Assembly: GCA_009845425.1 (NCBI GenBank)
Contig: VXZQ01000005.1
Coordinates: 124,001-188,000, forward strand
DNA from: Holophagales bacterium
GTDB taxonomy: Bacteria; Acidobacteriota; Thermoanaerobaculia; Multivoradales; Multivoraceae
Length of the DNA stretch: 64,000 nt
Reading direction: 5' to 3'
Numbering within the stretch: position 1 is the first letter of the stretch; the number at the start of each line of letters is the position of its first letter. Position numbers and translations under genes: made by a program. Positions 36,192 to 44,662 of the stretch are shown here, in pieces. The notes beneath the pieces were generated by a model that saw only the letters and a list, made by a program, of their open reading frames with translations, was not told where the DNA came from and searched no databases.

Positions 36192-37400
36192 TCAGAGCCG
36201 GCCCGAGATGACTCCCCGATCGGCCAGGTCGGCGATCTCCGAGGCGTCGAGCCCGAGTTCGCGCAGCAGGTCGCCGGTGTGTTCGCCGAGTTCCGGCGCC
36301 GGTTGGGGTTCCGCCTTGTCCTCTCCCTCGATGAACACGGGGCTGTCGACGGTTCGCAGGCGGCCGTACCGGGGGTGGTCCAGGTCACGAAACATGCCGA
36401 TGGCTTCCAACTGCTCGTCGTTGGTTATGTCGTCGAGGTTGGAGACCAGGCTGTAGGGAATCTCGTGGCGAGTGAAGCGCTCGCCCCAGTCCTCGAAGTC
36501 TCGCCGCGCGAACTCCGCGTCGAGGAGGGCGACGAACTCCGGCATGTTCGCAATCCGCTCCGGCGTGGTGCAGAAGCGCTCGTCGTCGATCAGATCGGCG
36601 CGGCCGAGAGCGAGGCAGAAGCGTTCCCAGTCCCGGTCCTGTTCGACGATGCTCAGCTTGACCAGGCGGTCGTCGCGGGTGCGGTAGTAGAGCTGCCCGA
36701 AGTTCATCGTGTGTTCCCGGGGACGCTTCTGGTGGAACTCCGCGCCGACCAGCTTTGCCTGGATGGCGCAGGCGTTGGCCCAGGCCCCGGCCGCGAGCAG
36801 CGAAGTCGTGACGTAGGAGCCGGCGCCGGTGCGGTCCCGTTTCATCAGGCCGAGGAGGACGGCGGAGAACAGGGTCACGCCGGTAGGATGATCGCCGGTG
36901 CCGCAGCCGAGCGGTCCGAGATGGCCCTCCACCGGGAAGAAGGTGGAAACCAGCCCCGACCGGGTCCAGTAGCAGACCTGGTCGTAGCCGGGCTTCTCGG
37001 CTTCCGGCCCGGTGTGGCCGTAGCCGGTGCCATGGGCGAACACGAGGCGCGGATTGACCTTCCGCAGCCGCGCCCAGTTCATGCCGAGCGCGTCGAGCAC
37101 GGAGTTGTGGCAGTTCGTCAGGAAGACGTCGGCGGTCTCGATCAACCGGTGCGCGACGGCCTGGCCGCTCTCCTGCTTGAGGTCGATCACGACGCTCTTC
37201 TTGTTCCGGTCATCGAGCAGGAAGCAGTAGGGGATCTCCGAATCCGGCATCCCGGGCAGGTCCTGGAAGTACCTGTAGATGTCGCCCCGGCCGGGCGCCT
37301 CGACCTTGATCACCTCGGCTCCGAAGTCCGTGAGGATCGCGCAGGCAGACGGCGCCATCACGATCGTCGCGAGTTCTACGACGCGGATTCCGTCCAGCAA
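36192..37400 (-). CDS. CaiB/BaiF (class III) CoA-transferase
   Basis: 402 residues. LDGIRVVELATIVMAPSACA, DFGAEVIKVEAPGRGDIYR and NKKSVVIDLKQESGQ are the N-terminal hallmarks; the catalytic aspartate position is in the CGTGDHPTGVTLFSAVL block, and the C-terminal part returns to ESGQ-like folds typical of the interlocked dimer. It moves CoA between carboxylic acids. The first start in frame is TTG at 37400 with GAGG five bases upstream, but the frame stays open upstream and residues such as LSDQLLPPDVGAADATTSSA read like protein; an unusual start further up cannot be excluded. Pairs with the acyl-CoA dehydrogenase after it. Confidence 0.9.
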   Translation of the reverse strand: MLDGIRVVELATIVMAPSACAILTDFGAEVIKVEAPGRGDIYRYFQDLPGMPDSEIPYCFLLDDRNKKSVVIDLKQESGQAVAHRLIETADVFLTNCHNSVLDALGMNWARLRKVNPRLVFAHGTGYGHTGPEAEKPGYDQVCYWTRSGLVSTFFPVEGHLGPLGCGTGDHPTGVTLFSAVLLGLMKRDRTGAGSYVTTSLLAAGAWANACAIQAKLVGAEFHQKRPREHTMNFGQLYYRTRDDRLVKLSIVEQDRDWERFCLALGRADLIDDERFCTTPERIANMPEFVALLDAEFARRDFEDWGERFTRHEIPYSLVSNLDDITNDEQLEAIGMFRDLDHPRYGRLRTVDSPVFIEGEDKAEPQPAPELGEHTGDLLRELGLDASEIADLADRGVISGRL

Positions 37401-37555
37401 CGCCGCCTCGGTCGCGGCACTGGAAGTCGTGGCGTCGGCGGCGCCGACGTCGGGAGGAAGAAGCTGGTCAGACAGGGCGGCGGCGATTGTGACATAGCGC
37501 CTGGGAACCCTGAAGTGCGGGATACGATCCCGCGGATGTTCGGGTGGGAGCCAGC

Positions 37556-37915
37556 ATGACCGGAGTCCGGCTGGCCAAGCCCTGGCTGGACCTGGACGAG
37601 GCCGTTATCGCGGCTCTGCCAGGCCAGTTGGGCGTCTACGAGATCGCGGATGCGAAGGGAGGCACCCTGGAACTGGGTTTCGCCGGAGGCCGCTCCCGCT
37701 TCGGGTTGCGGAGCGCGATCGCGGAGGCAGGGGCGAAGCACGAAGCGGCCGCCAGGTTCCGCTACGAGGTGACGATGCAGTACTGGAGCCGTTTCGAGGA
37801 ACTGCTCGCGGTGTACCTCGCCGACCACGGCGAGTTGCCGCCGGGGAACGCGGACCGGGGAGAGCAGCGGGTCGGGAGGTTGGGCGTGGGTTCCAGTTGC
37901 GCCACGGGAGATTGA
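37556..37915 (+). CDS. Small protein of unknown function
   Basis: 119 residues. [20 protein letters not shown] then TLELGFAGGRSRFGLRSAIA, and RFRYEVTMQYWSRFEELLAVYL: a short strand-helix pattern loosely like GIY-YIG-type or DUF-class helper domains (LGVYEI, then a glycine-rich turn and Arg), but the full nuclease motif is not there. The tail after residue 95 looks disordered. GGGAG lies six bases before the ATG, and the next gene begins four bases after its stop, so it is likely cotranscribed with the acyl-CoA dehydrogenase module downstream. Confidence 0.68.
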   Translation: MTGVRLAKPWLDLDEAVIAALPGQLGVYEIADAKGGTLELGFAGGRSRFGLRSAIAEAGAKHEAAARFRYEVTMQYWSRFEELLAVYLADHGELPPGNADRGEQRVGRLGVGSSCATGD

Positions 37916-37919
37916 CTCG

Positions 37920-39086
37920 ATGGACTTCGAACTCAGTCCCGAACAGAAGCTGATCCTGGAGACCGTGCGCCGCTTCGTGCGCGAGGAGATCGAGCCGCTC
38001 GAGGCGGACCTCGACCCCGACGCGAGCGAGCTGCCGCCGCACCACCGGGAGCGGCTCGTCGCGATGACGAAGGAACTCGGCTTCTACGGCCTGGACATTC
38101 CGGAGGAGTACGGCGGACCGGGCATCGACCTGGTCACCAGGACCCTGATGGCGTTCGAGATGGCCCAGCACCGGGCCGGCCTCTACGCGCCCTGCTACGG
38201 TGTCTTCGGCGGCGCCGGCCTGGCCCAGTTGTACGAGGCGGACGACGGCCAGAAGGAGCGCTACCTCTATCCGGTGCTGCGGGGCGAGAAGCGCGGGTTC
38301 TTCGCCCTCACCGAGCCCTCGGGCGGCAGCGATCCTGCCCGGGCCATCCGCACCACCGCAGTCCGGGACGGCGACGACTGGATCCTCGATGGCGAGAAGA
38401 CGTTCATTTCCGGCGCCGACAAGGCGGACTTCGGCATTGTCTTCGCGCGCACCGATCCGGAACTCGGCCGCAAGGGGATCACCTGCTTTCTCGTCGATAC
38501 GGACATGCCCGGCTTCCGCGTACGGCGCATCGTTCACACCCTGCGATCCACTCACTACGCCGCGGAACTCGAGTTCAACCGGGTGCGGGTGCCGGGGCGC
38601 AACGTGCTCGGGGAGGTGAACCAGGGCTTCGCCATCGCCAACGACCGCCTGAGCCGCAACCGGATCCCGTACGCGGCCGGCTGTGTCGGAGTGGCGCTCA
38701 AGGCGCAGGAGATGGCGATCGCCTACGCGAAGACGCGCAAGACGTTCGGCGACTACCTGTCGACCCGGCAGGCGGTCCAGTGGATGATCGTCGACAACGA
38801 GATCGACCTGCGCACCGCCCGGGCGCTGACCCTGGAGGCCGCGGCCCGCGCCGATGCCGGCAAGCCGTTCCGCACGGAGGCGGCGATCTGCAAGCTGGTG
38901 GCGAGCGAGGGCGCCAGCCGCGTCGTCGACCGGTCAATGCAGATCCATGGCGGCTACGGGATGACGAAGGATCTGCCGCTCGAGCGCTGGTACCGGGAGC
39001 TCCGTATTCGCCGGGTGGGCGAGGGGCCGAACGAGATTCAGCGTCTGATCGTGGCCCGCGACGTGATCGGCGGTTCGTTTCATTGA
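37920..39086 (+). CDS. Acyl-CoA dehydrogenase
   Basis: 388 residues. MDFELSPEQKLILETVRRFV, FFALTEPSGGSDPARAIRTT, ILDGEKTFISGADKADFGIV and YAKTRKTFGDYLSTRQAVQW follow the standard family order; MQIHGGYGMTKDLPLERWYR and RVGEGPNEIQRLIVARDVIG complete the C-terminal FAD site. It resembles CaiA-type crotonobetainyl-CoA or related short-chain enzymes, which often accompany CaiB. GGGAG is nine bases upstream. The next gene, a CoA-transferase, starts on a TTG that overlaps this stop (TTGA), so the two are coupled. Confidence 0.94.
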   Translation: MDFELSPEQKLILETVRRFVREEIEPLEADLDPDASELPPHHRERLVAMTKELGFYGLDIPEEYGGPGIDLVTRTLMAFEMAQHRAGLYAPCYGVFGGAGLAQLYEADDGQKERYLYPVLRGEKRGFFALTEPSGGSDPARAIRTTAVRDGDDWILDGEKTFISGADKADFGIVFARTDPELGRKGITCFLVDTDMPGFRVRRIVHTLRSTHYAAELEFNRVRVPGRNVLGEVNQGFAIANDRLSRNRIPYAAGCVGVALKAQEMAIAYAKTRKTFGDYLSTRQAVQWMIVDNEIDLRTARALTLEAAARADAGKPFRTEAAICKLVASEGASRVVDRSMQIHGGYGMTKDLPLERWYRELRIRRVGEGPNEIQRLIVARDVIGGSFH

Positions 39087-40258
39087 AGGCGCCCAGACCT
39101 CTCGCCGGGGTTCGGGTGCTCGACCTGGGTCAGGTCTACCAGGGCCCGTACGCCGGCTTCCTGCTCGCTCAGGCCGGGGCGGATGTCGTCAAGGTCGAGC
39201 CGCCGCGCGGCGAGCCGCTGCGCCGTCGCGAGGCCCATGGCGGGCCGCCCTCCTTTCCGCTCGCCTTTCTGAACACGAACAAGCGGTCCGCGACCTGCGA
39301 TCTGAAGGAGGAGCAGGGGCGGGATCTGCTGCGCCGGTTGGGCGGGGTCGCGGACGTACTGATCGAGAACTTCGCGCCGGGGGTGATGGACCGCCTGGGG
39401 GTCGGCTGGAAGGCGCTGCGGGAGCTGAACCCGCGGTTGATCTACGCCTCGGGCACCGCCTATGGACTGAGCGGCCCTGATTCCGAGCGGCTCGGCATGG
39501 ACATCACGGTGCAGGCCTGGTCCGGCGTGATGAGCATCACCGGCGAAGTCGGAGGCGAGCCGCTCAAGGCGGGGCCGGCGTTCATCGACTTTCTGGGCGG
39601 AACGCACCTGTACGGCGGCATCGTCAGCGCGCTCTACGAACGGGAGCGGACGGGTAGGGGTCGTCTGGTCGAGGTGGCGATGCAGGAGGCGGCCTATCCG
39701 ACCCTGCTCTCGCAGCTCGGACTGATGCACCACGACGGGAAGCTGCCCGGACGGGCCGGCAACCGGCACGGCCGCGTCTCGCCCTACAGCGTGTACCCCT
39801 GCCGTGACGGCCACGTTGCGGTCATCTGCATCACCGAGCGGCACTGGCGGAACCTGCTCCGGGCGATGGGACGGGAGGACCTGATCTCCGATCCCCGGTT
39901 CCGGAACAACGAGGCCCGCGTCGCCCATCGGGAAGAGACGGAGGCGCTGGTCGCGGCGTGGACCACCGGCCTTACCCGGGCGGAGGTCGACGAGGCGGTG
40001 CGCGCGCACCGCGTACCGTCCGCGCCGGTCCGGGACCTGGCCGAGGTCAACGTGGATCAGCATCTCCGGGAGCGCGGCTTCTTCGAGACCGTCGATCATC
40101 CGGGACTGGGCGAGATCAGCCTGCCGGCGAGCGCCGTCCGTTTCGACGGACGGCCATCCGGTCCGCTCGAGCCGATTCCGGCTCTGGGAGAGAACACGGA
40201 AGAGGTGATCGGCGAGTGGCTTGGGGCCGTTCCGGCCGAGGAGGGGACCAACGGATGA
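39083..40258 (+). CDS. CaiB/BaiF (class III) CoA-transferase, TTG start coupled to previous gene
   Basis: 391 residues. PLAGVRVLDLGQVYQGPYAG, QAGADVVKVEPPRGEPLRRR, NTNKRSATCDLKEEQGRDLL and the conserved active-site region AFIDFLGGTHLYGGIVSALY (catalytic Asp) identify the class III transferase fold. The TTG at 39083 overlaps the stop of the acyl-CoA dehydrogenase; no better start exists since the upstream frame is inside that gene. The downstream enolase-superfamily gene begins by an ATGA overlap. Probably activates a carboxylic acid for the dehydrogenase with CoA from another acyl-CoA. The substrate cannot be read from sequence. Confidence 0.92.
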   Translation: MKAPRPLAGVRVLDLGQVYQGPYAGFLLAQAGADVVKVEPPRGEPLRRREAHGGPPSFPLAFLNTNKRSATCDLKEEQGRDLLRRLGGVADVLIENFAPGVMDRLGVGWKALRELNPRLIYASGTAYGLSGPDSERLGMDITVQAWSGVMSITGEVGGEPLKAGPAFIDFLGGTHLYGGIVSALYERERTGRGRLVEVAMQEAAYPTLLSQLGLMHHDGKLPGRAGNRHGRVSPYSVYPCRDGHVAVICITERHWRNLLRAMGREDLISDPRFRNNEARVAHREETEALVAAWTTGLTRAEVDEAVRAHRVPSAPVRDLAEVNVDQHLRERGFFETVDHPGLGEISLPASAVRFDGRPSGPLEPIPALGENTEEVIGEWLGAVPAEEGTNG

Positions 40259-41421
40259 AGGTCAGGAGCATCGAGACCCGGCACTGCGACGCAGGCTGGC
40301 GGAACTACCACTTCGTCAAGCTGACGACCGAGGACGGCGTCGTCGGCTGGAGTGAGTACGACGAGCACCAGGGCGCGGTCGGCGTGACGACCGTGATCGA
40401 GCAGCTCGCTGAGCGGGTCGTCGGCTCCCGTGTCCGGGACGTGGAACCGATCTACCAGCGGCTCCTGGTCCGGGCCCGGCAGTCGATGTCCGGGGTCATG
40501 GCCATGGGCATCGGAGCGATCGAGAACGCGGTGCTCGACGCCTGGGCCAGGTCTCTGGGCGTTCCCTGCTGCGACCTGCTCGGCGGTCGGGTGCGGGACC
40601 GGGTGCCGGTGTACTGGTCGCACTGCGGGACCTGGCGGATCGGACTGCCTCAGTACTACGGAAACGCGATCACGGACATCGAGGGCGTGATCGCTCTTGG
40701 CGCGGAAGTCCGCGAACGGGGATTCAAGGCGCTCAAGACGAACATCTTCGACTACACGAGCGGCGCGCCCCGTGGCTGGGCGCCCGGCTTCGGTCGGCCC
40801 TACGAGCCGGGCCAGAACGTGGAGCGCCGGACGATCCGGGAGCTCCGGTGTCATCTCGAAGCGCTGCGTGAGGGCGCCGGCGAGGACGTCGACATCCTGC
40901 TCGACCTGAACTTCAACGCGAAGATCGAGGGCTACTGCCGGATCGTGCGGGCGCTCGCCGACCTGGATCTCTTCTGGATCGAGATCGACACGCCCTCGGC
41001 GGAGGGGCTGGCTACCGTGCGACGGTGCAGCCCGCACCCGATCAGCTCCTGCGAGACCCTGATCACGCCCGCCGCCTTCCTGCCGTTCCTGCGCAACCAG
41101 GCGGTGGACGTGGCGATCATCGACGCGGTGTGGAACGGCGTCTGGCAATCGATGAAGATCGCCGCCCTGGCCAACGCTCACGAGGTGAACGTGGCGCCGC
41201 ACAACTACTACGGCCACCTGGCGACGATGATGAACGCCCACATGAGCGCGGCGGTCCCGAACCTGCGGATCATGGAGACGGACATCGACCGGCTGCCCTG
41301 GGACGGCGAGATCTTCACGGTCGAGCCGGAGTTCGAGGACGGTTGCCTGATCGTGCCGGACACTCCCGGTTGGGGCACGGAGCCGGACGAGGAGGGGCTC
41401 AGGGCCCATCCGCCCCGCTGA
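40255..41421 (+). CDS. Enolase-superfamily (mandelate racemase/muconate lactonizing) enzyme
   Basis: 388 residues. The N-terminal capping domain (KVRSIETRHCDAGWRNYHFV) is followed by the barrel with KALKTNIFDYTSG (candidate catalytic lysine), DILLDLNFNAK, FWIEIDTPSAEG and SSCETLITPAAF supplying three acidic metal ligands, and VNVAPHNYYGHLATMMNAHM near the end with the His that serves as general base in this subgroup. Likely a dehydratase or racemase acting on a hydroxy acid. It is the last gene of a coupled ACAD/CaiB/enolase module, so its product may feed or follow CoA activation. Confidence 0.88.
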   Translation: MKVRSIETRHCDAGWRNYHFVKLTTEDGVVGWSEYDEHQGAVGVTTVIEQLAERVVGSRVRDVEPIYQRLLVRARQSMSGVMAMGIGAIENAVLDAWARSLGVPCCDLLGGRVRDRVPVYWSHCGTWRIGLPQYYGNAITDIEGVIALGAEVRERGFKALKTNIFDYTSGAPRGWAPGFGRPYEPGQNVERRTIRELRCHLEALREGAGEDVDILLDLNFNAKIEGYCRIVRALADLDLFWIEIDTPSAEGLATVRRCSPHPISSCETLITPAAFLPFLRNQAVDVAIIDAVWNGVWQSMKIAALANAHEVNVAPHNYYGHLATMMNAHMSAAVPNLRIMETDIDRLPWDGEIFTVEPEFEDGCLIVPDTPGWGTEPDEEGLRAHPPR

Positions 41422-41455
41422 CGTGCGCTCGTCTACTGGCGCTAACATCCCCGCC

Positions 41456-41977
41456 GTGGGCACCACCCTCCGCTACAGCGATGCCCTGATCGCCGGCATC
41501 CTCCGGCGGGTGCGCACGATCGCGATGGTGGGCGCGTCCCCGAACTGGAAGCGGCCCTCGAACTTCGCGATGAAGTACCTGCAGGAGAAGGGCTACCGGG
41601 TGATTCCGGTGAATCCGCGGGCGGCGGCGGCGGGGGCGATCCTGGGCGAGAGGGTCTGCGCCTCGCTGGCGGAGGTGCCGGCGCCGGTCGAGATGGTCGA
41701 CATCTTCCGCGGCTCGGACGCGGCGCTCGAGACGACCAGGGAGGCCATCCGGCTGCGGGTGGAGAAGGGGTTCGAGGTGGTCTGGATGCAGCTCGGCGTG
41801 CGCAACGACGAGGCCGCCGCCGAGGCGGAAGCCGCCGGGCTCACCGTGATCATGAACCGCTGCCCGAAGATCGAGTACGGCCGCATCTGGGGTGAGTTGG
41901 GCTGGGGCGGGTTCGACCGCGGCGTGATCAGCAGCCGCTGGCCACGTCCGCTGAAGCGGGACGAACGCGCGGGGTGA
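41456..41977 (+). CDS. CoA-binding domain protein (YccU type)
   Basis: 173 residues with a Rossmann-like CoA-binding fold: RVRTIAMVGASPNWKRPSNF, YLQEKGYRVIPVNPRAA, VDIFRGSDAA, VVWMQLGVRNDEAA and TVIMNRCPKIEYGRI. The family is the stand-alone CoA-binding domain of succinyl-CoA ligases; function is unproven. Start chosen at the GTG at 41456; a GTG at 41423 would add 11 residues that overlap nothing but are atypical. It follows the enolase-superfamily gene by 34 bases and precedes metY by 33. Confidence 0.88.
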   Translation: MGTTLRYSDALIAGILRRVRTIAMVGASPNWKRPSNFAMKYLQEKGYRVIPVNPRAAAAGAILGERVCASLAEVPAPVEMVDIFRGSDAALETTREAIRLRVEKGFEVVWMQLGVRNDEAAAEAEAAGLTVIMNRCPKIEYGRIWGELGWGGFDRGVISSRWPRPLKRDERAG

Positions 41978-42010
41978 CGAGCCATCTCGGGCGGCGTAGA
42001 CTCCGCCGCC

Positions 42011-43324
42011 ATGAGTGAAGAAACACCAGCCCCGGAGGGCGGCACCGCTTCCGACTGGGGCTTCGAAACCCGGATGATCCATGCCGGCGCCGGCCCCGAC
42101 CCGGTTTCGGGATCGCGCCAGATCCCGATTCACCAGACGTCGGCCTATGCGTTCCATGACGCGGACCACGCGGCGTCTTTGTTCAATCTCCAGACCTTCG
42201 GCTTCATCTACTCCCGCCTCGGCAATCCGACGGTGGCCGCGCTGGAGCAGCGCATCGCCAGCCTGGAAGGTGGTTGCGGGGCGACCTGCGCCGCCTCGGG
42301 CCACGCCGCCCAGGTCCTGGCCTTCTTTCCGTTGATCGAGGCGGGAGAGCGGTTCGCGGCCTCGAACAAGCTCTACGGCGGGTCGGTCACACAGTTCAGC
42401 CGGACCTTCCCGAAGTTCGACTGGCATTGCGACTTCGTCGACACGGAGGACCTCTCCGCGGTCGAGGCGGTGCTGGCCCAGGGTGCCAAGGCGCTGTTCG
42501 TCGAGAGCCTGGCGAACCCAGGCGGCGTGGTTACCGACCTGGAGACCCTGGCCGGTCTGACCCGGGCCGCGGGCGCCCTGTTGATCGTTGACAACACGCT
42601 CGCAACGCCCTGGCTCTGCCGACCGTTCGAATGGGGCGCCGACCTGATCGTCCATTCGGCGACGAAGTTCCTCTCCGGCAACGGCACGGTGATCGGCGGC
42701 GCCGTGGTGGACAGTGGTCGGTTCGACTGGTCGGCATCGGGACGTTTCCCGGGCCTCTCGGAGCCGGAGCCGGCCTACCACGGCCTGAAGTTCAGCGAGA
42801 CGTTCGGTGAGCTTGCCTTCACGGTCCACTCGCACGCGGTGGGCCTGCGGGACCTCGGCGCCTCGATGGCGCCGATGAACGCCTTTCTCACGTTGCTCGG
42901 TACCGAGACTCTCGCCCTGCGCATGGAACGCCACTGCCGGAACTCCCTGGCGGTCGCCGAGTGGCTGACGGAGCACCCGAAGGTCGAGTGGGTGTCCTAC
43001 GCCGGCCTGCCGACCAGTCCGTACCGCGAGCTTGCAGAGAAGTACCTGCCTGACGGGGCCGGCGCCGTGTTCACGTTCGGCGTGCGGGGCGGCTACGAGG
43101 CGGGCGTCAAGGTCGTCGAGAAGTGCGAGCTGTTCTCCCACCTGGCGAACATCGGCGATGCCCGCTCGTTGATCATCCATCCGGCGTCGACGACCCATCG
43201 GCAGCTTACGGATGAACAGCGCACCGCCGCCGGCGCCGGTCCGGAGGTCGTGCGTCTCTCGATCGGTCTGGAGACGGTGGACGACCTCGTCCGGGATCTG
43301 GACAGCGCTCTGGCTGCCGTATAG
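42011..43324 (+). CDS. metY: O-acetylhomoserine sulfhydrylase (Cys/Met metabolism PLP enzyme)
   Basis: 437 residues, the usual length of MetY. FETRMIHAGAGPDPVSGSRQ, FIYSRLGNPTVAALEQRIA, VDNTLATPWLCRPFEWGADL and the PLP lysine K219 in VHSATKFLSGNG are all present, followed by the C-terminal SLIIHPASTTHRQLTDEQR block. It joins sulfide to O-acetylhomoserine to make homocysteine. This fits the neighbouring sulfate-assimilation genes, which would supply the sulfide. Closely related O-succinyl-dependent or cystathionine enzymes cannot be fully excluded from sequence alone. Confidence 0.9.
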   Translation: MSEETPAPEGGTASDWGFETRMIHAGAGPDPVSGSRQIPIHQTSAYAFHDADHAASLFNLQTFGFIYSRLGNPTVAALEQRIASLEGGCGATCAASGHAAQVLAFFPLIEAGERFAASNKLYGGSVTQFSRTFPKFDWHCDFVDTEDLSAVEAVLAQGAKALFVESLANPGGVVTDLETLAGLTRAAGALLIVDNTLATPWLCRPFEWGADLIVHSATKFLSGNGTVIGGAVVDSGRFDWSASGRFPGLSEPEPAYHGLKFSETFGELAFTVHSHAVGLRDLGASMAPMNAFLTLLGTETLALRMERHCRNSLAVAEWLTEHPKVEWVSYAGLPTSPYRELAEKYLPDGAGAVFTFGVRGGYEAGVKVVEKCELFSHLANIGDARSLIIHPASTTHRQLTDEQRTAAGAGPEVVRLSIGLETVDDLVRDLDSALAAV

Positions 43325-43385
43325 GGCTGTCCGCCAGCGACGTTTCCGGTCCCAGGCCCTGTTCCGACCATAGGATGGCCGCCCC

Positions 43386-44543
43386 GTGCTCCCCTGCCAG
43401 CGCTATCGGTTCCAGCTGCCCCCGCACCTTCACTACCTGAACTGCGCCTACATGGCGCCCCTCGCTCGGGAGGTCGAAGAGGCAGGCCTCCGCGGAATGG
43501 CGCGCCGGAGGGACCCGTCGAAGATCGTCGCGGACGACTTCTTCGTCGAGACAGACGCACTGCGCGAGCGGTTCGCACGGCTGATCGGGAGTTCCGACCC
43601 GCAGCGGGTGGCGATCATCCCGGCCGTGTCGTACGGCATCGCCACGGCCGCTCGCAATGTGCCGGTCGAGAGTGGCCAGAACATCGTCATCCTGGGCGAC
43701 CAGTTTCCGAGCAACGTCTACGTCTGGATGCGCAAGGCGAGGGAGAACGGAGCGGAACTCCGGGTCGTCGAACGATCCGCCAGGGGCAGGCCGAGTCCGG
43801 GCGCATCGTGGAACCGCCGGCTGCTCCGGGCGATCGACCGGAACACGGCGGCGGTGGCGACGCCAGTCGTCCACTGGGCGGACGGCACCCGCTTCAACGT
43901 CGCGGCGATCGGGCGGCGCGCCCGCGCGGTGGGAGCCGCCTTCGTGATCGACGGCACGCAGTCGATCGGAGCAATGCCGTTCGACGTAGAGAGGGTGGCG
44001 CCCGACGCGCTCGTTGTCGCCGCGTACAAGACCCTGTTCGGCCCGTATCAGAGCGGCCTGGCCTGGTTCGGCGAGCGCTTCGACGAGGGAGTGCCGCTGG
44101 AGGAGCCGTGGGCGGGGCGCGAAGGAAGCGACCGCTTCGTCGCGGGCCGGATCGAGTACGTCGAGTCCTACCGGCCGGGGGCGCTGCGCTACGACGTCGG
44201 GGAGCGGAGCAACCAGATTCAGGTACCGATGCTGAACGCGGCGCTCGACATGGTGCTCGAGTGGGGGCCGGAGCGCGTGCAGGAGTACTGCGAGGATCTG
44301 CTCGAGCCGTTCGAAGAGGTCTTCCGCGAGGCGGGTTTCGAGCTGGAGGACCGGGCCTGGCGCGGGGCCCACCTGTTCGGCCTCCGCAGCGTTCGGGGCC
44401 TCGACGCGGACGAGGCGGCGGCGACGCTGCGGCGCGCCGGCATCTTCGTCTCCGTTCGTGGCGAGGCGATCCGCGTGGCGCCGCAGGTGTACAACGACCG
44501 TGCGGACCTGGACGCGCTGGCAGCCGCCCTCCGGTCCCTCTAG
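43386..44543 (+). CDS. Class V aminotransferase (cysteine desulfurase-like)
   Basis: 385 residues. HYLNCAYMAPLAREVEEAGL at the N-terminus, VVHWADGTRFNVAAIGRRAR, FVIDGTQSIGAMPFDVERV with the PLP aspartate, and K215 in VVAAYKTLFGPYQSGLAW as PLP lysine place it with class V enzymes related to SufS and selenocysteine lyase. The cysteine that cysteine desulfurases use in a loop near the C-terminus is not evident, so a different reaction on an amino acid is possible. It lies between metY and the cysH operon on the same strand. Confidence 0.82.
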   Translation: MLPCQRYRFQLPPHLHYLNCAYMAPLAREVEEAGLRGMARRRDPSKIVADDFFVETDALRERFARLIGSSDPQRVAIIPAVSYGIATAARNVPVESGQNIVILGDQFPSNVYVWMRKARENGAELRVVERSARGRPSPGASWNRRLLRAIDRNTAAVATPVVHWADGTRFNVAAIGRRARAVGAAFVIDGTQSIGAMPFDVERVAPDALVVAAYKTLFGPYQSGLAWFGERFDEGVPLEEPWAGREGSDRFVAGRIEYVESYRPGALRYDVGERSNQIQVPMLNAALDMVLEWGPERVQEYCEDLLEPFEEVFREAGFELEDRAWRGAHLFGLRSVRGLDADEAAATLRRAGIFVSVRGEAIRVAPQVYNDRADLDALAAALRSL

Positions 44544-44592
44544 CGTCATGCCGTCCGTGCGCTCGATGACTCGCGTCCGGACTGGTGCACGG

Positions 44593-44611
44593 GTAGCGTG
44601 AATCACGCTAC
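44593..44611. promoter_or_regulatory. Perfect 19-bp palindrome upstream of cysH
   Basis: GTAGCGTGA, one base, TCACGCTAC. The nine-base arms are exact inverse complements and the centre is a single A. It lies 49 bases before the cysH ATG in the intergenic region and has the size and symmetry of a dimeric repressor or activator site. The regulator is unknown. Confidence 0.55.
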
Positions 44612-44635
44612 GGCGTGTCCATTGCAACCATGAGA

Positions 44636-44662
44636 CATTTGTGATCGTATTTGTCACAAATG
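44636..44662. promoter_or_regulatory. Perfect inverted repeat overlapping the cysH start codon
   Basis: CATTTGTGA, nine bases, TCACAAATG. The arms match exactly and the last three bases are the cysH ATG. TTGCAA at 44622-44627 lies 17 bases before TCGTAT inside the repeat, a possible -35/-10 pair. No Shine-Dalgarno site is seen, so transcription may begin close to the ATG (leaderless); a bound protein, or an RNA hairpin if the transcript is longer, would block initiation. Confidence 0.55.

Noticed and set aside
43386-44543. Naming the class V enzyme SufS
   Set aside because: The loop cysteine needed for desulfurase activity could not be located and no SufE, SufU or SufBCD genes are adjacent.
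44636-44662. CRP/FNR-type site at cysH
   Set aside because: TGTGA and TCACA are present but separated by 15 bases counted inside the arms' spacing (nine-base spacer) rather than the six-base spacer of CRP sites, so a CRP label is not justified.
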